From positions 28,248-92,247 of the forward strand of contig NZ_CYGX02000095.1 in the NCBI RefSeq assembly GCF_900019265.1: a DNA stretch of 64,000 nt. Reading direction: 5' to 3'. This stretch comes from Paraburkholderia ribeironis (GTDB taxonomy: Bacteria; Pseudomonadota; Gammaproteobacteria; Burkholderiales; Burkholderiaceae). Made by a program: the position numbers and the translations under genes. Under the pieces are notes generated by a model that did not search any database, had not been told where the DNA came from, and saw only the letters and a list, made by a program, of their open reading frames with translations. Positions 58,729-64,000 of this stretch are shown here, in pieces. Positions within the stretch are counted from its first letter, which is position 1, and every line of letters starts with the position of its first letter.

Positions 58729-60873
58729 ATGTCAGCACCCGCAACCGATCTCTCCGCAGACGCGCCGTCAGGCCGTCGTCAGATTCTCGTCACGTCGGCC
58801 CTTCCGTATGCGAACGGGCAAATCCATATTGGCCATCTGGTCGAATATATCCAGACGGACATCTGGGTCCGGACGTTGCGAATGCACGGGCACGAGGTCT
58901 ACTACGTGGGCGCCGACGACACGCACGGCACGCCGGTCATGCTGCGCGCGGAAAAGGAAGGCCTCACGCCCAAGCAGCTGATCGACCGCGTTTGGAAAGA
59001 ACACAAGCGCGATTTCGACAGCTTCGGTATTTCGTTCGACAATTACTACTCGACCGATTCCGAAGAAAACCGCGTTCTCAGCGAAAGCGTCTACCTGGCG
59101 CTCAAGGAAGCGGGCCTGATCGAGGCGCGCGATATCGAGCAGGCGTACGACCCGGTCAAGGAAATGTTCCTGCCGGACCGCTTCATCAAGGGCGAATGTC
59201 CGAAATGCGGCGCGAAAGACCAGTACGGCGACAGCTGCGAAGTATGCGGCTCGACGTATCTGCCAACCGAGCTGATCAATCCGTACTCGGTCGTCTCGGG
59301 CGCCACGCCGATCCGCAAGACATCGACGCACTATTTCTTCCGCCTGTCCGATTCGCGCTGCGAGAATTTCCTGCGCGCGTGGGTGGGCGGTCTGGCGCAG
59401 CCGGAAGCCACCAACAAGATGCGCGAGTGGCTCGGCGACGCTGGCGAAGCCAAGCTCGCCGACTGGGACATCTCGCGTGACGCGCCGTACTTCGGCTTCG
59501 AGATCCCGGGTGCGCCGGGCAAGTATTTCTACGTGTGGCTGGACGCGCCGATCGGCTACTACGCGAGCTTCAGGAACCTCGCCGAACAGCGCGGCCTCGA
59601 CTTCGACGCGTGGGTTCGCGCCGGCTCGAAGGCCGAGCAGTATCACTTCATCGGCAAGGACATCCTGTATTTCCACACGCTGTTCTGGCCGGCCATGCTC
59701 GAGTTCTCCGGCCACCGCACGCCGACCAACGTGTTCGCGCACGGCTTTCTGACCGTCGACGGCGCGAAGATGTCGAAGTCGCGCGGCACCTTCATCACTG
59801 CGCAAAGCGTGATCGACACGGGCCTGAATCCGGAGTGGCTGCGCTACTACTTCGCGGCCAAGCTGAACAGCACCATGGAAGACCTCGACCTGAACCTCGA
59901 CGACTTCCAGGCGCGCGTGAACAGCGATCTGGTCGGCAAGTACGTGAACATCGCGAGCCGCGCGGCAGGTTTCCTGATCAAGCGTTTCGATGGCCGCGTG
60001 CAGGACAGCGCGATGCAGCACCCGCTGCTCGCCACGCTGCGCGCCGCCGTACCGCAGATCGCCGCGAACTACGAAGCGCGCGAGTACAACCGCGCGCTGC
60101 GTCAGACCATGGAACTGGCCGATGCGGTCAACGCGTACGTCGACAGCGCGAAGCCGTGGGATCAGGCGAAAGATCCGGCCAACGCGGTCGCGCTGCATGA
60201 AACCTGCAGCGTGAGCATCGAGGCGTTCCGCCTGCTGTCGCTCGCGCTGAAGCCGGTGTTGCCGAAGCTGGCCGAAGCGGTCGAAGCCTTCCTCGGCATC
60301 GAGCCGCTGGTGTGGGCCGACGCGAGTGTGCCGCTCGTCTCCAGCCGGCCGATCAACGCCTACAAGCATCTGATGACGCGCGTCGATCCTAAGCAGATCG
60401 AAGCGTTGCTGGCCGCCAATCGCGATTCGCTGACGGCCACGCCCGAAGCGGCGGCGCCGGCCAACGCCAAAAACAAGGCCAGCGCAAAGGCGGCAGCCGC
60501 GGCGAAAGACGAAACCAAAGACGAAACCTCCGACGTGATCTCGATCGACGACTTCGCGAAGATCGATCTGCGCATCGCGAAGATCGTCGACTGCAAGGCG
60601 GTGGAAGGCTCGGACAAGCTGCTGCAACTGACGCTCGACGTCGGCGAAGAGAAAACCCGCAACGTGTTCTCTGGCATCAAGTCGGCATATCAGCCGGAGC
60701 AGCTGGTCGGCAAGCTGACGGTGATGGTCGCGAACCTCGCGCCGCGCAAGATGAAGTTCGGCCTCTCCGAGGGGATGGTGCTGGCGGCATCGGCAACCGA
60801 CGAAAAAGCCGAACCGGGCCTGTACGTACTCGAACCGGATAGCGGCGCGAAGCCGGGCATGCGCGTGAAGTAA
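58729..60873 (+). CDS. metG: Methionyl-tRNA synthetase
   Basis: Class I synthetase of 714 residues, dimeric. HIGH motif at residues 33-36, a zinc knuckle with Cys157, Cys160, Cys170 and Cys173, and KMSKS at 347-351. An Ala/Lys-rich linker (about 570-600) leads to the C-terminal EMAP-II-like tRNA-binding and dimerisation domain (IDLRIAKIVDCKAVEGSDKLLQL). The start MSAPATDLSADAP lies a short distance before the fold. Monocistronic, with a strong terminator downstream. Confidence 0.97.
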   Translation: MSAPATDLSADAPSGRRQILVTSALPYANGQIHIGHLVEYIQTDIWVRTLRMHGHEVYYVGADDTHGTPVMLRAEKEGLTPKQLIDRVWKEHKRDFDSFGISFDNYYSTDSEENRVLSESVYLALKEAGLIEARDIEQAYDPVKEMFLPDRFIKGECPKCGAKDQYGDSCEVCGSTYLPTELINPYSVVSGATPIRKTSTHYFFRLSDSRCENFLRAWVGGLAQPEATNKMREWLGDAGEAKLADWDISRDAPYFGFEIPGAPGKYFYVWLDAPIGYYASFRNLAEQRGLDFDAWVRAGSKAEQYHFIGKDILYFHTLFWPAMLEFSGHRTPTNVFAHGFLTVDGAKMSKSRGTFITAQSVIDTGLNPEWLRYYFAAKLNSTMEDLDLNLDDFQARVNSDLVGKYVNIASRAAGFLIKRFDGRVQDSAMQHPLLATLRAAVPQIAANYEAREYNRALRQTMELADAVNAYVDSAKPWDQAKDPANAVALHETCSVSIEAFRLLSLALKPVLPKLAEAVEAFLGIEPLVWADASVPLVSSRPINAYKHLMTRVDPKQIEALLAANRDSLTATPEAAAPANAKNKASAKAAAAAKDETKDETSDVISIDDFAKIDLRIAKIVDCKAVEGSDKLLQLTLDVGEEKTRNVFSGIKSAYQPEQLVGKLTVMVANLAPRKMKFGLSEGMVLAASATDEKAEPGLYVLEPDSGAKPGMRVK

Positions 60874-60916
60874 CGCGCCGCGGCCCCCGCAGCGTCTTGC
60901 GCTATGGGCACATACG

Positions 60917-60955
60917 AAAAAGCGGCACGCTTGCCAACGCGTGCCGCTTTTTTTT
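60917..60955. terminator. Bidirectional terminator metG/tamB
   Basis: Perfect 14-bp arms AAAAAGCGGCACGC / GCGTGCCGCTTTTT with an 8-base loop and further T's. It separates convergent metG and tamB. Confidence 0.95.
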
Positions 60956-61003
60956 GCGCGTGCGCTTTGCGAGGCGGTTATGCGGACGTCCGCGCCCTGA
61001 ACA

Positions 61004-64000
61004 TCACCAGTTGAACCGGTCGAAGCGCCGCGTATACAGCACGACGAATCCATAGAAGGTGCCGCCGTAAGTCACCAGCGACCAGTAGCGCGTCAGGTTG
61101 ATGGTCGCCTTGACCGCATTGCTGGCTGATTGCAGGCCCTGCTCGTAGCCGATCACGAGCCGCTCGTTGATCGCCTTCGACACCATCACTACCTGCGGAT
61201 CGGTCAGCCCGACCTCGCTGCGGCCGATCGAAAATTCGTCGAGCCCGACGGTCTTCGCGATCCGCTGGCCCGTCGCGCTGCCGAGCAGCGCAAGCGCCGT
61301 GGTCATCGTGCTCTGCTGGCCAAGGTTGTTGCCTTGATCCGTGCCGTGGCCGAACAGCAGCCACGAGAGCTTTTCGTTATCCGGCACGCTCGGCTCCGAC
61401 AGCAGCCGCACCACCGGCGACTGAATCGTGCCCGTGACCTGCACGCCCGCCTCGACCTGCTGATTGCGGCGCATCGCCAGAATGTTGATGCCGGGATTCG
61501 CCACCGGACCATTGAACGTGAAGAAGCCGTTCTCGATGGCCAGCTTGCGGCCGAACGCGGTATACGTCGAGCCTTCGGTGACCCGCACGTTGCCGACCAC
61601 GCGCAGCGGCAGGTTCGGCGCGCTCATCGCGGTGATCGTTCCGGTCAGGCCGAGGTCGGCACCCTTGCCGCGGAAGCGAAAATTATTGCCGAGGCTGATG
61701 TCGATATTGGCGTGCGGCGCAAATGGGCTGATCGGCTGGTTGCCGCCCGCCACCGGCCTCGGCCGCCCGCCCGAGCGGGTGCCGTCCGGGCGGATCACCA
61801 CCACGTCGTCGCCGAGTCGCGGCGCGGCCTGCTCCGGCAGGTCGAACAATGCACTGTCGACCACGAATTTGCCGTTGATCGCCATGCCGCGCTGCGCGCC
61901 GCCGTTCGAGACGCTCGCGCTGCCCGACAACGACAGATTGCGATCCGGCGACGCGAACAGTTCAAGCTTGTCCGCCACGATGCTCGCGGTCAGATCCGGC
62001 TCCGCGCCGTCCAGACGCACGCGGCCGATGGCGCGCAGCGTACCGCTCGCGCCGTGAAACTCGACCTGCTGGAAGTCCACCAGATTCTCCGACAGCGCAA
62101 TGCGCACCACACCGTCCTTCAACTTTATGCCCTGGTCGACCATCGTCGCGGACAGGTCGTCGCCGACCAGCGAGCCGGTCACGCTCGGTTTGGCGACCGT
62201 GCCACCCAGCGCGAGCCGCAGCGCGAGGCGGCCTTCGAGCAGATAACCCGGACCGAACAGGCCGCCGGTCGTTGTCAGTGACGGCACATTGGCGTTCACG
62301 CTGCCCGCCAGCGCGCCTTCCGGGTTGACCGTCAGCAGGCCGTCGCGCATCGCCAGCGTCGTGTGCGCGTCGGCGTCGATCACGCCGATCCGGCTCGCCT
62401 GCGCGTGCAACGTCGCGTTCAGGCGATCGCCGCCGCTGAATTCGGCGCGCGCCGTGATATCGGCGATGCCCATCGACGCGAGGCCCCGGCCGATTTCGAC
62501 GGTGACGTCGCCGCTGCGCCGGTGCAGCTGGATGTGGCCGCTTGCCGTGGCGCCGAGCGAGAAATCCCAGTCGCCATCGAACATCAGGTCGGTTCTGACG
62601 GCCGGCGGCTCGCCGGTGATCTCGTGCCGCAACTCCTGCAGCCGCGCGAGCGAAACGTCGGTCAAGCTGCCCGCCGACTGGATGCGGCCGTGATCGAACG
62701 CGAACGATTTCAGGCTCAGCACCGCGCTCTCTAGCGTCAGACGTGTCGCGCCGAGCGTCAGCCGGCTCGGCGCGACACTCACCGCAAGCGGCGAGTCGAG
62801 ATTCAACGCCGGCGTGCCACGGTTTTGCAGCCGGGTCACGGTGCCGTCCCAGCGCGTGCCGTCGCGCGCTTCGGTCAGCTTGCCGTTGGCGGCAACCGTC
62901 AGATCGAGCGGGCGGTCCTGCAGCTTGCCGGTGGCTGCGGCTTCGAGCGTGTGATTGGCGCGCGTGCCGGACAGGCGCGCCGTGAGCGTGGTCAGATCGA
63001 CGCCACCCGCGCTGAGATTGCGCGCGTCGGTGGTGAACGCGAGCACGCCGTTCGTGCCATCGCGCAGTTCGGCGCGGCCTTGTGCATGGCCGACACGGTT
63101 GCTGCCGAACACCACGCTTTCGGCCTTGTAGTTCAGCACCACGTTGGGATGCGCGAATGAGCCGGTGACGTCGCCATCGGCGGCGATCAGGCCCGCGAGG
63201 CCGAAGCCGAGCCGCTCGAGCTGCGGTGCGTCGACGCGAAACCGCAGCCGGTCGCCGCTCGCGCCGAAGCTGCCTTGCAAGTCCACCTGGTTGCCCGCCA
63301 CCGACAGATTCGCGCGACTCGGCAAAATCCTGGAGCCGGCCAACTGGATCGTGCCGCTGCCCGTCAGCGGCAGATTGTCGTAGACGCTCGGGCCCAGCAT
63401 GAATTCAGCCTTGGTGGTGAAGACCGGACCGAGCATGCCGGCCGCGCTGAGCGTGCCGTTCACGCGCGCTTCGATCTTGCGCGCCGGCGTTGCGCCGCGC
63501 GCCGCGGCACGAGGCGACGCGGGCGGTAGTGGCGTTCTGCGCTGGACGACTTCGGCCTCCACCACGGCTTTGGCGGTGTTTTGCGCCATGGCAGCGGCCT
63601 GATCGCCCGGCGCCGCGCTTTTTGCGCCGGCGGTGCTGCCCGCCAGTGCCGCGGCGTGCGCGGTGCGCGCTTGCGGCGGGCGGCTCGCCGCGGGCGACGG
63701 CGCCGTCACCGGCGTGCGCGACGGCATCTGCGAAGTCAGCGTCAACGGGTCGAAATCGGTTAGCTGCGCTTTCAGGTTGTAGGTGGAATTGGCGTCGTGC
63801 TTGAGCGCGCCGGACAGATCGATGCGGCCTCGGCCCGATGTGATACGCACGTCGTTGAAGCTCATCCGCGCGGGATCGAACGTCACCTTGCCTTGCGCGC
63901 GCAGCGCCGCGCACGCCTGCATCCCGGAGATCGGCATGCCGGTCGCCTTCAGACGCATCACGAACTGCAGCCAGTCGAGATCGGCCGGCCAATACAGGCG
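61004..64000 (-). CDS. tamB: Translocation and assembly module protein TamB (C-terminal part; runs off window)
   Basis: The last 998 residues of an AsmA-like inner-membrane/periplasmic bridge protein. The frame is open to the window edge, so the N-terminus, including its membrane anchor, lies outside. The visible part is beta-rich and low in cysteine, as expected for the hydrophobic groove thought to move phospholipids to the outer membrane with TamA. The C-terminal DUF490 region (LLFGHGTDQGNNLGQQS, VTYGGTFYGFVVLYTRRFDRFNW shortened to its end DRFNW) is intact. tamA, normally adjacent upstream, would lie beyond 64,000. Confidence 0.95.
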   Translation of the reverse strand, partial: RLYWPADLDWLQFVMRLKATGMPISGMQACAALRAQGKVTFDPARMSFNDVRITSGRGRIDLSGALKHDANSTYNLKAQLTDFDPLTLTSQMPSRTPVTAPSPAASRPPQARTAHAAALAGSTAGAKSAAPGDQAAAMAQNTAKAVVEAEVVQRRTPLPPASPRAAARGATPARKIEARVNGTLSAAGMLGPVFTTKAEFMLGPSVYDNLPLTGSGTIQLAGSRILPSRANLSVAGNQVDLQGSFGASGDRLRFRVDAPQLERLGFGLAGLIAADGDVTGSFAHPNVVLNYKAESVVFGSNRVGHAQGRAELRDGTNGVLAFTTDARNLSAGGVDLTTLTARLSGTRANHTLEAAATGKLQDRPLDLTVAANGKLTEARDGTRWDGTVTRLQNRGTPALNLDSPLAVSVAPSRLTLGATRLTLESAVLSLKSFAFDHGRIQSAGSLTDVSLARLQELRHEITGEPPAVRTDLMFDGDWDFSLGATASGHIQLHRRSGDVTVEIGRGLASMGIADITARAEFSGGDRLNATLHAQASRIGVIDADAHTTLAMRDGLLTVNPEGALAGSVNANVPSLTTTGGLFGPGYLLEGRLALRLALGGTVAKPSVTGSLVGDDLSATMVDQGIKLKDGVVRIALSENLVDFQQVEFHGASGTLRAIGRVRLDGAEPDLTASIVADKLELFASPDRNLSLSGSASVSNGGAQRGMAINGKFVVDSALFDLPEQAAPRLGDDVVVIRPDGTRSGGRPRPVAGGNQPISPFAPHANIDISLGNNFRFRGKGADLGLTGTITAMSAPNLPLRVVGNVRVTEGSTYTAFGRKLAIENGFFTFNGPVANPGINILAMRRNQQVEAGVQVTGTIQSPVVRLLSEPSVPDNEKLSWLLFGHGTDQGNNLGQQSTMTTALALLGSATGQRIAKTVGLDEFSIGRSEVGLTDPQVVMVSKAINERLVIGYEQGLQSASNAVKATINLTRYWSLVTYGGTFYGFVVLYTRRFDRFNW

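Noticed and set aside
58768..61053. Open frame of 761 codons on the minus strand opposite metG
   Set aside because: Antisense shadow. It crosses the metG terminator and has Arg/Val-rich composition with no family features.

Overview
The window looks like a piece of a main chromosome from a Burkholderiaceae betaproteobacterium, most likely Paraburkholderia or Burkholderia. The DNA is GC-rich. Diagnostic features are a fused uroporphyrinogen-III synthase/HemX gene in a hemC-hemDX-hemY cluster, a glucokinase fused to an RpiR/HexR-type regulator, the minCDE, ftsK-lolA and dcd contexts, and many short tandem repeats between genes. I see no prophage, insertion sequence, integrase or CRISPR array. 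The content is almost all core metabolism and cell-envelope housekeeping, with a few accessory inserts.

Layout. 1-3.3 kb: a truncated aldehyde dehydrogenase, a short-chain dehydrogenase and an MFS permease, probably a small catabolic unit. 3.6-7.8 kb (minus): hemC-hemDX-hemY for haem synthesis. 8.2-11.4 kb: PEP carboxylase with a long low-complexity N-terminus. 11.5-13.2 kb: a methyltransferase divergent from an XRE-type regulator. 13.5-14.9 kb: argH. 15.2-18.3 kb: a TonB-domain lipoprotein, an MHS-family permease, a 59-residue membrane protein and a Gly/Tyr-rich lipoprotein. 18.9-25.5 kb: waaC, a CLC antiporter, minCDE, a GNAT acetyltransferase and map. 26.0-37.5 kb: tRNA-Ser(CGA), serS, rarA, then an inserted block (cytX, agmatinase, LysR regulator), then lolA, ftsK and trxB. 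37.7-41.0 kb: Smr protein, TRIC-type channel, glutathione transferase and LysR regulator. 41.1-50.4 kb: a glucose-type ABC importer (minus) divergent from zwf-pgl-glk/hexR (plus). 50.6-57.4 kb: bestrophin-like channel, LprI-like protein, PLP decarboxylase, dcd, a SodC-like lipoprotein and apbC. 57.7-64 kb: OmpA-family lipoprotein, metG and the C-terminal part of tamB.

How the genes work together. The most coherent circuit is at 41-50 kb. A 19-bp palindrome at 46,027-46,045 closely resembles HexR operators. It overlaps the -10 boxes of two divergent promoters: one reads left into the sugar importer, the other right into zwf-pgl-glk/hexR. Uptake, phosphorylation and the first two oxidative steps of glucose use would therefore share one switch, and the likely switch protein is the regulatory half of the bifunctional kinase encoded in the same operon. 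A second theme is polyamine metabolism: an arginine/lysine-type decarboxylase and an agmatinase. A third is envelope and division: minCDE, ftsK, lolA, waaC, tamB and OmpA-family.

Oddities worth attention are a SodC-like lipoprotein that lacks most metal ligands and the active-site arginine, the interruption of the usual trxB-ftsK-lolA-rarA-serS order, at least ten tandem-repeat arrays with 6- to 15-bp units, and a possible unannotated plus-strand transcript ending near 18,828.
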